A stretch of DNA of 64,000 bases from Macrotrachela quadricornifera (lineage: Eukaryota; Rotifera; Eurotatoria; Philodinida; Philodinidae): contig JAJEKB010020803.1 in the NCBI GenBank assembly GCA_022393335.1, forward strand, positions 756,940 to 820,939, read 5' to 3'. The notes beneath the pieces are model-generated. The model searched no databases. It saw only the letters and a list, made by a program, of their open reading frames with translations, and was not told the origin of the DNA. Every line of letters begins with the position of its first letter. Positions within the stretch are counted from its first letter, which is position 1. Shown piece after piece: positions 11,866-23,941 of the stretch. The position numbers were made by a program, and so were the translations under genes.

Positions 11866-12952
11866 TTAACTTGAGCAACCATAATAAGCACGAATTTCAG
11901 CAATATCTATTGGACTAAGTTTTGCTCTTTGACCAATTTGTACATTTTCTACTTTTGGTGTAATTGATGGTTTTCCATTGCTACTAAATGAATTACCACC
12001 ATAATGCATTATACTTCCATAATCATAAGGTGTATTTTGATTAATAACACTGCTATCCCAATTATATTTAACAAAATTATGTACCTAGAATTAACAGATC
12101 AATTTTATTTAGTTATTATTTTTTGTATTAAAATCTTACTTTAGTTAATTTAATATTTCCATAATTAATAGTAATATATTGATCACGATCAGGACGTGAT
12201 TGTTCATGATAGAAACCTATATATTAACAAACAATAATTAATAACTGAATTAATTTTCTTTTTTTTGAATATTTTCTAAAGTATTTACCGAGTACATGCA
12301 TAAGTTCATGTTGAATAGTTCCAGAACCAAAACAACCATTTTCTTGTAATGTCATTTTTTTTTGACCAAAAGAAGAATATCCCACCTAATAGAATGATAA
12401 ATATAATTTATTAGAAAAATTTTTTAGAAAAATTATTTAACCGATGCACTACAACCAGTTCCATATTGAATTTTAAGAAACACTTTATCATTCGGTAGTT
12501 TTGGTCGAAAAGTAATACAATGTATACGTGCTGTTGTTCCTTCAATTGGTGTACTTGTTACATCCATTAATGTTTTCATTGCATTTTCAATCATAGTACG
12601 ATGACCAGCATCTACAAATTTTATATTCATTTTTACTTATAAAAAATTTTATTAATTAATCTTACTTGTAATTAATGAAAGATCGTATGGAATAACATTA
12701 TCTGGCCAACGACGTGGTTCATTAATAGCAACACCTCTTGAATTTGTTATTGTTGGATTAAATCCATATGGTAAAATCATATCACCTTCGAATTCACCAC
12801 CTAACAAAGATCCTATATGTATAAAAAAATAATCTCTATGAAAACTCACCAAGTAATTCATAATTAGTTTCATCTTCAACAGGAATTATGATAGGTGTGT
12901 TGAAGGTCGATCCGATTAAAAAAACACAAATAAGAAAGTTAGACACGAGCAT
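11866..12952 (-). CDS. Astacin-family (M12A) zinc metalloprotease, six exons, 270 aa
   Basis: Exons from 5' to 3': 12952-12850, 12812-12666, 12611-12442, 12385-12289, 12216-12140, 12084-11866. Introns are 38-56 bp, GT..AG, and phases agree. Residues 1-18 are a signal peptide (MLVSNFLICVFLIGSTFN), so the enzyme is secreted. A propeptide follows with FEGD (42-45), the family's Asp switch that blocks the zinc. The mature domain starts near RRWPDNVIPY (68-77). The zinc site and family signature HELMHVLGFYHEQSR is at 166-180, and the Met-turn SIMHY at 222-226, with its Tyr zinc ligand. The four family cysteines are at 115, 137, 158 and 268. The protein ends shortly after the catalytic domain, with no EGF, CUB or ShK tail, so it is a minimal astacin as in digestive or hatching enzymes. 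It looks intact. Confidence 0.95.
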
Positions 12953-12983
12953 ATTTTAATATTTTGAATAATTATGCTGTTTC

Positions 12984-12991
12984 TATTTATA
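12984..12991 (-). promoter_or_regulatory. TATA box of the astacin gene
   Basis: On the minus strand GGTATAAATAG occurs 32-39 nt upstream of the astacin ATG. The position fits a core promoter with a very short 5' UTR. There is no splice acceptor between it and the start codon. Confidence 0.55.
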
Positions 12992-14449
12992 CCAGTTTCT
13001 TTTTTGTTGTTATTTTTTTGATAAGAAAAAAAAACTAACCTTCGAGAGTATATCATCGTGAGGAGCTGCACATCTGATTTAGTTCTAGAACCACCCACAT
13101 TAAATATTATCCTACGCAATAGTTTTTCATTTATGTTTCATGAAGTAGTCGTAGGCGAAATGTTTTATTTTCCATTAATTTTATTAATTTATATAATAGA
13201 TAAGAATTTAAAAGAAGATTATTGAGTATAAAGGAAATAATTACATAACTTTGAGATTTTAATAAAAAATAGGGTGAAGCACTTTCAGGACAAATAAATA
13301 AATCATTTAGATAAGCTTCAATATTCGCAATTGTTACGAATAATAATACAAGTATATTGTCTATAATGGTTAAGAAATATCAATATAAGGACATATTTGA
13401 TATTTGCATTGCATACAGATGATTATATTCACATAATAATATTTAGTCACGAAACGTGGCTTTTTTTTAAAATTCTGATATCGAATATTCTACATTTTTT
13501 TTCAGCCGGAATGAGAGGTTTATTATGCTTGTCGATACATAATATATGAAATGATACCGATCTTGTACACGATCGGAAGTAATATTTTGCTAGGGGAGTA
13601 CACCTTTCAGCGTGTTTATCATTAATTTTAATAAACTTAAAAAATTTAATCCAAAATCTTGAGTTGATAATAGTAATGGAAGGCGAGCTGATTCAAGTAG
13701 TTTCGATCAATGTTCTGCACGACGTAAATAAAAGCAATAGATGTTCAGAAACTTGAACTCAAACATTGGATCATATCGAATTTTATAAAGGTGTTGTCAA
13801 AATATCTGAAAAACAAAACACAACACGCGAATGATGAGAGAAAAGATTCTTAGTATGACTGCGCTACATACACATTAGAATACAACTGAATGGTGTCTGA
13901 TGGACGACAGATAAAAATCAAAGATGGATAATAAACTACCATATTCTTCTTTGTTCCTCACTATGAAGACTTTCGAGATGTTTTATTTATCTTCCGATTT
14001 TTTTCATTTCTAGATTTCTTGATATATCCTTTATAAAAGGGTATTCATACTGGACAATTGAAATACTGATTGCATAGGCCAAATTATGAAGCATTATTAT
14101 GACATCTACTATCTTCAGTTATAATACATATCTTTCATATTCAAAAATCTCTTAATTCATCTACCATTTTGAACAGAATGATCATAAGATAGTTTGATAA
14201 TATTAGTTTTATCACAGTATTACTATTGAATGAAACCTATTCTCAAAATTTTCCATATGTTTCTCGCTAAGATCTTCATTAATCTTCTTAGTTATTCGTT
14301 TTTCACTAGATCAATATCTGTTTCTAGATTCCATAATTAAAGCATGAATGTAATATTTTTATCGGAAGTGAAGTTCTATTAGTTTTTCCGTGAAATTTAT
14401 TTTCTATTGAAAGAAAATACTACCCTGCCAACAAATACATTTATCGTAG
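12992..14449. other. Intergenic, no gene seen
   Basis: A+T-rich, with no supported reading frame or strong repeat. Confidence 0.4.
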
Positions 14450-15150
14450 GGATTAAGATTCCGACTACAGCCGATGGTACTCTTTAATATAGTACTTGAG
14501 CATGTAAAGATAGCATTAAAAGACTTTTTGCTTTGGCATACATTCGAACTACTACGGTACGAGCAAATATAAAGTCCTTTTCGGGATTCAGATCCTGACT
14601 ATAGTCAAGGAAATAACTAATATTAATTAAAAACTGACCTCAGACTCGAATTCTCTACTTTCGATTACATTCGGTCAAATTTTTAAAGCGCTTATTGCTG
14701 AACAATCATTGATTTAGCGCATACTTGATTCTAACTGGCTGAAATAAACACACAAACTTTAAAGATGTAGCCGCCGACATGACCCTTTCCTTGAGAAAAG
14801 TGAATAGCAAAGTATCGTCAAAACGCCAATAAGTCTTTAAATACAAAAGCTCACATCTGGTTGATCGGTTTTCCGATTAATGGAAGGGTTCAATCGAAAA
14901 CCCAACCTCAGATTCGAACTTTTCCGCCCTCGATAACCTATATCGTAAAGTTTCATCAAAAATGCAAAAAACCTTCAAATACAAAACTTCATATTTTATT
15001 GGCTGATTTTCTAATCAACAGGAAGGTCAGATTAAAGATCCGACCACAAATTTCGATTCTCGATCCTCAAGATAACCTATATCCTAAAGTTTCATCAAAA
15101 TCTCGAAAAGTCTTAATAGATTCGAACTGCTATGCAGCGGACAAACACAC
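14450..15150. repeat. Degenerate tandem repeat (period ~140 bp), locus 1 of 3
   Basis: Diverged units recur. Each has a block like CTCAGATTCGAA, a block like CTCGATAACCTATATC, then AAAGTTTCATCAAAA; units lie near 14640, 14860-14960 and 15000-15100. The same family appears, inverted, at 47785-48120 and again at 62640-63010. The open frame through 14861-15205 follows the repeat and is not a gene. Confidence 0.6.
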
Positions 15151-15465
15151 AGTGAATTTCGGGTTTAAGATTTTTACTATAGTTAAGGAAATAAGAATGG
15201 GATAGAGATCTGAAAATGTGGAACTCGCACATCTTCTTCAACTTGGTTATGTTAATATAAAATATATAAATTGAACAATATTTAATAAACGATAGTTGTT
15301 TTCAAAACAATCGATCGTTAGATAAATGAGCTCTCATATTTATATTTGAATTTCTAATTATTTTTACTGACGCTTCAATTTTTATTTGCTTGCTATTATA
15401 AGCTCATCATTTATTTTCTTTCTTTCATTTTGTTTTTCTTAATTTATAATAACAATAACAATAAC

Positions 15466-15770
15466 ATCTCATAGGCTTGCTGCCCGTTGGGACCGGCCAC
15501 AGTTATTATTACTGGTTTTCTACACGTAGCCGGGCTCTATCGTCTTGTTCTTTTTTACAGACGGCGGTATCTGCGCTCTCTTCCGTGCAACATGCTGACG
15601 AAAGATATTAGTCAATACGAATGATTCATGTGAAATGAATCGTTTGAGACAACTTTGTCGTTAGTGATTTGGTCAGAGTCATTTCATGGATGATGTTACT
15701 GAGGTTTGAACATAGTACCTTGTGTTGGGAAACTCTCTAAACCACTTGATCTCACCACTGCTTGGACAAT
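15466..15770 (-). repeat. tRNA-derived SINE, copy B (longest)
   Basis: The body (about 15500-15660, blocks AGCCGGGCTCT, TTGTTCTTTTTTACAGAC, GCTGACGAAAGAT) is shared with the copy at 41840-42035. The tRNA-like head lies at about 15690-15765 and, on the minus strand, has AAGTGGTTTAGAG (box A-like) and TGTTCAAACCTC (box B-like), matching copy A near 11000. The element thus reads head to tail on the minus strand. Confidence 0.65.
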
Positions 15771-16026
15771 AATCAGCATTGATTGACTCTAATAGAATTT
15801 GTTTTCTTCTAAAGTTTGCAATTGTTCAGATGACTGTTACAAAAAGAATTTCCTATTTGTGATCCTTTCTTTTAATTGTTTGAATGAAATTCCCTATGTG
15901 AGAATCTAAGCTGTTTCAAAAGACCGTTGAGCAAAGACGGAATGCGTCTTGGCTATTTAACTCGCACCTTCATCCTCCCTGACCCACATCCTCAGAACGT
16001 AACTGGTCTGTGTCATAGTAGCAGCA

Positions 16027-16539
16027 GTGTCACATATCCAGGAAATCGGGCATGCTGGAGAAGTGTAGGGAGATGCTGGAGATGCCGCGTCTCCTGTAGA
16101 CACCGCATCTCCTGAGGAGATGTTTGAAGATACGGCATCTCCTGCTGGAACTCTAGGCTAAAAATTAAAAAAAATTTTCTCATCAGGAAATGTTGATACG
16201 GGAGCTGCCGCATCTCCCGCACTTCTCCACAGGGAGATACGGCATCTCCCGCATCGGCATCTCCTGATAAATTTTTTTTTTAATTTTTAGCCTAGAGATC
16301 CAACAGAAGATGCCGTATCTTTAGAGATGTCTTATCTCCAAGTCCGTCTTCACTGGGAAATGCGGCGTCTCGCACATCTCTCTGAGTGAGGGTGAGGGCG
16401 GAGAGGAAATGTGACATATCTCGCATCTCTCTACGCTTGTCGTAGATCTCGTTATGCTTCTCTTGTATCTCTTACATTGCACTTCTCTCGCATCTCCCTA
16501 CACTTCTCCAGCATGTCCGATATTCTGGATATGTGACAC
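16027..16539. repeat. Palindromic foldback element with internal GGAGATGCGGCATCTCC-type repeats
   Basis: The termini are inverted repeats of about 50 bp: GTGTCACATATCCAG at 16027 and its complement ending at 16539, continuing through GGRCATGCTGGAGAAGTGTA. Inside, short dyads of the form GAGATGCSGCATCTCC recur about ten times. A second inverted pair (CTAGGCTAAAAATTAAAAA near 16153 and its complement near 16283) is nested within. The G+C content is well above the surroundings. Confidence 0.8.
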
Positions 16540-17043
16540 CTCTCCATAGTAATGGTAGTTGGCCTTACTTTGATACCTCGCTCTCACACCTACTCTCACT
16601 GTCCTTCCCTCAAGCTCCCTTCCAAATAGTCACATTCATTCAAGACCTTAGTGTCACGTAAGTTTTTAAAAACTCTTACATATATGTCTTGATGCAATTC
16701 CGTCAAAGATTGTGATTTTTCGTACGATATTCGTCCGACGATAGAAGGTCACATAAGATCAGACGTGCGATCTTGTAAGATCCTATCGATTGCTTGTTGG
16801 ATCTGAACATGTAAAATTAAAATTTGAGATTTGAACCAGAAATAAATAGAAATCGATTATTTGTTGCGACAGTTGAAAATATTTTTAACTGAATACAAAG
16901 AAAAAACGTGGAAGAATGCAATTTCGCAGAGTTTGTTTACTTGTTCTTCTCTTCAGGTATTTTTGTTTGCTCCTATCGAATTTAATCGTCTCCTCAGACA
17001 CAATCGTATACTGCAACTTTTCACTGAAAACAAGAAACAAGAA

Positions 17044-18216
17044 ATGTTGAAATCGCTGCGAAAAAACAGATTAATTCGTTGTCTCGTTTGTTGGTCGCTG
17101 AGATCGTCACAGATAAAAAGTCAACATAACAATGATGCAAACACTATGAACGAAAATACGACAGAATCATCTTTCAACAATCTCAAACACTGTGAGGACA
17201 TGAACAAAAATGATAGGTTGCGACCTATATGGTTTAGGAAGTCGACATCGATCATCGAAGATGATCAATGGGAACCGTTTTCCGACATTGACAATGATAT
17301 CGTTGAGAAGGCGTTTATTCGTAAGCAAGATACTATTGAAATTGATGACTATTATGTCAATCTCCAACATTGTATCGCCAGTAGAAAAAATGACGAAACA
17401 AATTTGAATGAAGAAATCAAACGGTCTCTAGTACAAAATTTTATTCGACAAAACCGATATTCTCTTCCAGTACCGGCGCTTTCAGATCCATTTGTCGAAT
17501 GTGATTCTGAAGATAACTTTCATAAAGACTACTATGAAATTTTTCCATACAAAGACGATGATGAATTACTTGAACTTGCTGCACAAGGAATTTTGATTGA
17601 AGGTGAAAAATTGAAAAAGAATATTCAAGCAAAATGGATTGCGGACAAGTTAAGGTCATTGATTGAATACATGAAAAATCATTCGTCATCGCGTGGCAGA
17701 GAAATCGAACCAAAGCAAACTGTTGAACTCTTACTTTATCTATATACACGAGATAGTTTCTTATATAAAGCGGTTAATCAAACTATGAGATGCGATGATC
17801 GAACAAAATTCGATACATTCGGACCATTCTGTTATCTCATGTTTTACTTTTGTAATCCTTATGGATTGAAATGTGGTGAAACCTTTTTACAACCATTCTA
17901 TGATGACGTTATTCTCTATCGTGGTTGTAATTTGACGCCAAAACAGATTCGACAATACAAATCGGCATTGAACAAAATCAAAGTCTGGCAAGCTTTTACG
18001 TCGACAACCAAAAATCGACAACTGGCTGAAATTTATGGAAATACCTTGTTCATTTTATCTGTCGAACGGTGTTCACGTGTAGCAGATATATCGCACTTTT
18101 CCAATTTTCCTGAGGAAGAAGAAGTACTCTTACCAAGTGGAACAAAGTTCAAAATCGAGAACGTAAAACTTGAGAGAGATGAAAAATACAATATCTATTT
18201 GAGTATCTCCTTTTGA
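17044..18216 (+). CDS. WWE domain + mono-ADP-ribosyltransferase (R-S-E type), 390 aa
   Basis: Residues about 62-125 form a WWE-like domain (RPIWFRKS, QWEPFSDIDNDIVEKAF, IDDYYVNLQ), a module that binds poly- or iso-ADP-ribose. The C-terminal half is an arginine-type ART fold: ILYRG (Arg 293), AFTSTTKNR (Ser 320) and EEEEVLLPSG (the E-x-E pair about 358/360) give the R-S-ExE signature for NAD binding and transfer to Arg. GNTLFILSV is the usual strand between them. No signal peptide or TM helix is seen, so the protein is probably cytosolic or nuclear. The frame is open upstream to 16861 without an ATG. An acceptor-like cttcttctcttcag ends at 16956, so an extra 5' exon is possible; I take the first ATG. 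It is a paralogue of the gene at 38791-39867. Confidence 0.85.
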   Translation: MLKSLRKNRLIRCLVCWSLRSSQIKSQHNNDANTMNENTTESSFNNLKHCEDMNKNDRLRPIWFRKSTSIIEDDQWEPFSDIDNDIVEKAFIRKQDTIEIDDYYVNLQHCIASRKNDETNLNEEIKRSLVQNFIRQNRYSLPVPALSDPFVECDSEDNFHKDYYEIFPYKDDDELLELAAQGILIEGEKLKKNIQAKWIADKLRSLIEYMKNHSSSRGREIEPKQTVELLLYLYTRDSFLYKAVNQTMRCDDRTKFDTFGPFCYLMFYFCNPYGLKCGETFLQPFYDDVILYRGCNLTPKQIRQYKSALNKIKVWQAFTSTTKNRQLAEIYGNTLFILSVERCSRVADISHFSNFPEEEEVLLPSGTKFKIENVKLERDEKYNIYLSISF

Positions 18217-18869
18217 AATCAAAGCTCTCAATTAGTTTTCTGACAAGTTCTTCCTTCAAAGAATCGTTTAACCCTAATTTGGTCGAAAAAATTTACTAAA
18301 AAATATTGAAACATAAGAATGTCGAAATGAAAAAAAATCGAAAAGTGAAAATGTCAAATATATATTAAAGGTAACACGACAGTTGAGCCTTCCATATATA
18401 ACTTTGACTAAAAACTATGATAAGCTACATAAACGTCGCTCAGTATGATAAAGAGCGAGAATATTATGAGAGGGAGAGTCAGAATCAGAATGAAGTGCAG
18501 ATGAGGATACAAGTGAGGGTGTGGGTGAAGGTTAGAGGCTCGGCTGTCCAGAGGCTCAAGTATCGGGCTCAAATCTCGCAAACTTAACTGTTAGTGTTCT
18601 TTAATATTTCGATGATTTTATTTTCGATATTTTTTCTTTTGACATTATTCACTTTCGATACTTTCAGCTTTCGACATCTCTGACTTTCGGCATTTTTGTC
18701 TTCAACGTTTCTAGGGAGAATCAAAGAGTCTTATAACAATGTGTTTCATAACTCAATCGTTCTTTTAGAAACTTCTACCGTTGAAGAGACATCATAGAAA
18801 AACCTATCTATAAAAGGCTGATAAAACAATATAAGGCGAATGCACAGGAAACATACCACCTTTCTGCAA

Positions 18870-19470
18870 AAGGTTTTTTTGGGCACTTTTTTTTGATTTT
18901 TCTAACTATCATCGAAGCAGCGAACAATTGTGACCGAAAACAGTTTGTGACTTTTCTCTGAAATACTGGAGATTCAGGTTCTTTTCTCGAAACACCTAAG
19001 CGGATGGTGTTCACCTAGATTATTACAAGATCTAAAGCTCATATTCTGGCTCATAGTAGGGAACTACCCGACTAGCATAATTTCCCAAGAATCCTTTTCG
19101 ATGTACCTTGAGCAATATAACACATCTTTAAGGACAGTGACTTTTACATAATTTTGGCCGAAATACTTTTTTCAACGAAAATATGAAGTGGCCGTTCTCC
19201 TTAACGATACGTTATATCGCTTAAAATACATCGAAAAAAAAAAGAATTCTTCGGAGATTATGCTAGTCTGGTGGTTCCCTACTATGGGCCAGAATATGAG
19301 CTTTAGATCTTGTAATAATCTAGGTGAACACCATCCGCTTAGGTGTTTCGAGAAAAGAACCTGAATCTCCAGTATTTCAGAGAAAAGTCACAAATTGTTT
19401 TCGGTCACAATTGATCGCTGCTTCGATGATAGTTAGAAAAATCAAAAAAAAATATCAAAAAAAAAACTTT
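18870..19470. repeat. Foldback element with ~210-bp arms
   Basis: The arm at about 18870-19080 is repeated inverted at about 19255-19470, with few mismatches. Shared blocks include GGTGTTTCGAGAAAAGAACC, GAATCTCCAGTATTTCAGAG and CTTTAGATCTTGTAATAATC. The two near-identical 'proteins' at 18808-19014 (-) and 19324-19515 (+) are simply the two arms read outward, not genes. The loop is about 170 bp. Confidence 0.9.
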
Positions 19471-19498
19471 TCCAAATCGTGGTACGTTTTCCATAGAT

Positions 19499-19935
19499 TT
19501 ATTCACCAGTGCTAGTAATAAAATTTTCAATATGGCTGTTTTTGTTATTACACACTGATAATAACGTATAATCAATGGTTGTTTCAAATCTTATTTCACA
19601 ATTTTTTAACTTTGATAGAGAAAATATTTGATGATAAAACATATTTGGAGCTTGATTTTTATCAAGAGACTTAAGAATTAATGAGATAAGATTAGGTAAA
19701 TACAAAATAGCATAATTACGAATGTATTCAAGATAACTTGATCCAATGTTATCAAGAATTAATGTTTTAAATCGAATAAATTCTGAACTAATATGACGTG
19801 GTGATAAAACAATATCAACAATACACAAATTTATTAGATGACATAATGTAATTCGATGTTTGTTTGATTTAATTATTTGTGAATTATATCATTGAAAATT
19901 TAATTTTGACATTGATGAAATATTTGTTTTAATAG
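19499..19935 (-). pseudogene. Relic of a rotifer F-box/LRR-like gene family (C-terminal part missing)
   Basis: The minus-strand frame contains NKHRI followed by LCHLINLCIVDIVLSPRHIS, then FIRFKTLILDNIGSSYLEYI, LYLPNLISLIL and NMFYHQIFSLSKLKNC. This order (NKHRI..LHLSNP, SEF..L.TLILDNI, LP.L..L, YRQIF.L..LK.C) is what I recognise from the large F-box-like families in rotifers. A stop lies upstream at 19889-19891 and the expected F-box N-terminus is absent. The frame ends at 19499, next to the foldback element at 18870-19470, which may have truncated it. I am fairly sure of the family and less sure of its function. Confidence 0.55.
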
Positions 19936-20395
19936 AAAATTTGAATTAATAAAAAGATAGAAAAAGGACACAGAAACTGCTTCAATATTGAAGTTGGTGT
20001 GTGCCGTGATAGATGGCATAACATCAGCAGAGAAGTTTGGACTATAAGAGTACTTGATCTCATGGACAATTCAACGCAAAGATGACAACGTTAGTCGAAC
20101 GTTGTCACAACAACAAGAGCTCCTATCAAGTATTTAGAAGTAATCCTCGTTGATGATCAAAGAAGCCAAAAGGAAAAGGTAAGCAAATTTCAAACAAAAG
20201 GCAGAAGATTATGCCCTGTGATAGTTGTAGTGACATGGGCCTACTAACTTATTATTAGCGTAAAACCACTATGGATGACCTCTACTGCATTCCACTTCCT
20301 CAAGACCAGCTCATTCGAAACACTAGAAGGCAACTTGAGCAGCACTGGAGATTGCAGCAAGAGGATAATTTCAGGCACAGAAGTCGGTTGACGAG

Positions 20396-23111
20396 TAGAG
20401 CCCTGCACGGGTACAAATTTTCGTACCCGTACCCTACCCGTACAGAAAATTTTTATCCGTACCTTACCCGTACCCGTTAGTCTCATACTCGTATGCTACT
20501 CATACTTTGTTACACAATTCATAGTGAGTTTAGTTTTTTATTTCGCGTGATTAAATAAGAATGAAATAAAAATATCTGTATGATGTTCAAATACAATTGC
20601 GAAGAAATACAAGAGCATCTGATGAATCAGGTCTCAGCGATTGTCGCCGAGTCTCGAGTGTTCGTGCAGTTTCGCTGAAAATTCGTTCGCTAGTAGCAGA
20701 GCTGGCTGGAATAGATAATAAAGCCAACGCCAAACGAGAGAGTTGCTCGTAAATGATAGAATGATCTTTCCACCATTGTAATATATCGATGTCTTTTGGA
20801 CAAACAAATTTCTTTTTCATGTAATCATATACTTCATCAAATTGATCAACATCATTATCGGATGAATCGCCACCTCTTCCACTAATTGATCTCAGTACAT
20901 CATTGATAGTTAACTCGTCATTTCGAGAGCGTTTAGCTTTATTTTCATTTGAAGTAGTTGCACTTGTAAGTGGTGTTACTTCAATAACTTGTTGATCAAT
21001 TTTCAATGTCTTTAACATTGTACGAACATTTTTAATAACTTTATCCCGATCAGACTTTTTCAATGGCTTAAGAAAATAAAAGAAACTTTTGTAAATTCAT
21101 GTTCATAAACAATAAATGTCATACTAGCATTTAAATTTTTAGTTTCCGGGTGAAGAAAAGTGGCAATGTAATGAAACTCTGACAACTAAATTTTATCTTC
21201 AAGTTTACCAAGTAAAACCGTTTTAAATTCTTTAGCTGCTACAGTTTCACCGGGACGTGTTTCACAATAATCTTGAAATTTTTTAAAAATAGGTACGACA
21301 AGATGCAGAGTAGGATAGTCATCACCTGATAAAACTTCACTACCGGTTTTGAAGAGCGACAAAATGCTGCATATTTCTGTAAGGATAGTTCGATTGATAT
21401 TGTCCAAATAAAATCCTTCATTACGATCATCCACAATTGATTCAACATCTGTAAAATTTATTAAAATCGAGTTCAACATCTCAAAGATAGAGTTCCATCT
21501 TGTGATACAATCATTCTTTAATGTTGTTGGAAGAATATGTTGAAACTCACATCTTTTAAAATGTGAGACCAACTCACGACAAGATCTAACTAGCAAATCG
21601 ATAATAACACAATTTTCGATTGTGTGTTGAATAGCTAAATTGATACAGTGACACACACATCGAATGTGAGCTTCTGATTTAAGTGCACTAATCAAATTCG
21701 ATCCATTATCACTAATGAAAATAATATTAGCATCATTTGGATTAAGACCATAATATTCGAGTGTGTTATATATCGCTTTTCAAGTATTCTCTAAAATACC
21801 AAAAAATACTTTTCTTTTTCATTAACAAACAGATATATGTATTTAAATAAATAAATAAATATATATATTTATATATATATTCATATATATTTATATAAAT
21901 AAAGAAAAGAGCATTCGAGAGTTTTACCTCTGATATAAAAACTTGGTAATTTGCTGGCTGAAAAATATTTACAAAAATACTTCTAGGCTACCGAACTTAC
22001 CACCAGTTTTTGCTGCGGTAAAAATCATAGTTTTTAGCATAAAATGTTTTATTTTCCAATCTTTTCCATAATGAATGTTTATAGTCAAATAATTATCCGA
22101 TGTATGTTTGTTTTTCCAATAGTCACATGTAATTCCAAACAATTTTACTTCTTCAATATCATTCTTTAATGATATAACCAGCTTTTTTCTTTCATCTATA
22201 TAAAAGAATGAAACACATCTGTAATTAATATTTTTAGTCTACTCATAGCGACAGATTGTACTCGACGAGATATTGTTGTCGGATCCGGTAAAATATCAGA
22301 AATTTTAATTTGATAATTATTTGAGTGGCCAGTATCAAGTAAAGCTTGACCTAGTGCTTGAAAACCACGTCCATTAACAGAATTAAATGCCCTCATATCA
22401 TATGCACAGAATTTTACGCAAGCATCTAGTACTTTCTTTTTTTGTTCCATTGAGACTTTATCATATTTTTCAGGTTCAAATAAAGTGGTAATTTTCGGTG
22501 TTGTAGTTGGTTTTATTTTACAATTTTCATGGTGAAGTTTAAGTGTTTTTGAACCAGTTTTTTGTGCATCATAAGCTAAAATTGTTTTACATTGAATACA
22601 TATTACATAGGGAATGACATTATCTTTTTCATCTTGAATATGATTGAACGAATTCCACCACCTGGCAGCAGCAGCAGCAGCTGGTTTATTGCAAAACCTG
22701 TATTCACCACTGTCTAGTTTTTTTTAAATTAAATCCTTAGCGATAACAGACATAACCAATAAATTACTGATTAAAAAAAATTTACTAATATATCAAATAA
22801 AGCTAAAATAGTAATGGGTACAAGTATTTATTGTATTCTTCCAGCAGGAATCATATGTATATACAATACATATATATATGACGCGTATACTATACAGCTA
22901 ATAGTTCAACAATAAATCCAATCAAATATATGATTAAAGATGTCTCTATTAAGCAACACCATTTAACAATACATGTATCCAAACTTTTGTATTGAAATTT
23001 TACAAACGAAGTTTGAGTATCTTCAAAGAATATTTTTCATACCCGTACCCGTACCCGTACCCGAGTACGGGTACGGGTACGGGTATCCGACCCGCGGGTT
23101 GCAGTGCTCTA
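20396..23111 (-). mobile_element. hAT-superfamily DNA transposon, decayed (~2.7 kb)
   Basis: The ends TAGAGCCCTGCACGGGT (20396) and, inverted, TAGAGCACTGCAACCCG (23111) match over about 17 bp. Both ends carry subterminal arrays of CCCGTA/CCGTAC. At 23040-23090 these form a palindrome of ACCCGT repeats meeting ACGGGT repeats. A broken hAT transposase lies on the minus strand between them. I could not find a clear 8-bp target duplication. Confidence 0.85.
20587..22720 (-). pseudogene. hAT transposase pseudogene (BED finger, RNase H-like core, hATC domain)
   Basis: From 5' to 3': a BED-type zinc finger (WWNSFNHIQ, then C-x2-C and H-x4-C in ICIQCKT..HHENC, about 22690-22500); the region with NSVNGRGFQ and DPTTISRRVQS; the first catalytic Asp in GITCDYWKN (about 22110), after a one-base frame slip at about 22200; the second Asp in ISDNGSN (about 21710); then the helical insert with CITRWNSIFEML. 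An in-frame TAG follows LGKLEDKI, then EFHYIATFLHPETK. The hATC dimerisation domain is intact at 20587-20800 (LSIPASSATSERIFS). Around 21800-21990 two GT..AG introns can be drawn, but the join leaves TGA where Trp is likely. An A+T microsatellite sits inside at about 21840-21900. Confidence 0.85.
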
Positions 23112-23941
23112 GTATAGATACCTTAATGGAGACTTTGATTGTTATAAATTTATTCTACAGTCGTATTGTTGGCATGACTGATTATTATATCTGCTGATAA
23201 TTCAACAAGCTCTACAAATTGACATAATTAAAATTTAAAAAGCAACTTATCAGTTTGTAGTGTTCCCTCTTCGGAAAAATTAACGAAGGAATATATTTTG
23301 CTCTTAACTAAAAAAATTCATAGCTGCTGCTAGAAGTAATTTGAGGGCGAATTAATTTACACTATATCATTCGTAGCTATGGTTTATCTAACCATCACAT
23401 CTTCAGTCGAAAATATTTTTAGCATCTCAGGAAGTTCCCTCGTGAGACGTTGTCATCTGATGAGATCATTTAGCATGGTCAAAACATGTTATGGTAGCTA
23501 GGACTCACCCCTCATCCTCAGATGATGATGAATACAGCAGATGGTCTGTCTCAGCCTTTCGGCTGAAGCAGAAACGAAAGCACATTTTTACTAGCAAATA
23601 TTGTCGTAATCTCCATTAGACTGACACTCCTTTCATATCTACATTTCTCGTTATCATTGTCATTGTGAAAAAAAAAAGTGAAAAAAAGTATGTGCTTTTC
23701 TCTTTTCTGTTCTCTTGTCGACAGCTTAGGTGAGAGAAAAACATGATGTTTGAATTTCATATCACTACATCGCACAACACTCAGCACGACAATCGCGTAT
23801 GTATAATGCATTTTGGGTGTTTTAGCCTAATCCCACGAAGAGTTTTGTCTTCTATATTAGCCAGTTACGGTAACACTGTTTCACCTGAAACTTAGTAACA
23901 ATAGGCTGCAAAGTGATTTTGTCTTTGTACAAAATATCTAG
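23112..23941. other. Intergenic, no gene seen
   Basis: Short frames (23551-23811 minus, 23852-24121 minus) show no domain and partly overlap the inverted duplication that follows. Confidence 0.35.

Noticed and set aside
14861..15205. 114-codon open frame
   Set aside because: It runs through the degenerate tandem repeat and its two halves are the same repeat unit.
16861..17043. N-terminal extension of the first ART gene from a TTG at 16861
   Set aside because: No ATG in this stretch and a strong acceptor inside it (16956); it may be part of a 5' exon but cannot be called with confidence.
18808..19515. Two nearly identical ~65-residue 'proteins' on opposite strands
   Set aside because: They are the two arms of one foldback element read outward; there is no independent coding evidence.
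23450..23600. Hammerhead ribozyme, from a CTGATGAG core-like sequence
   Set aside because: No GAAA follows a plausible stem II and the flanking stems do not form.
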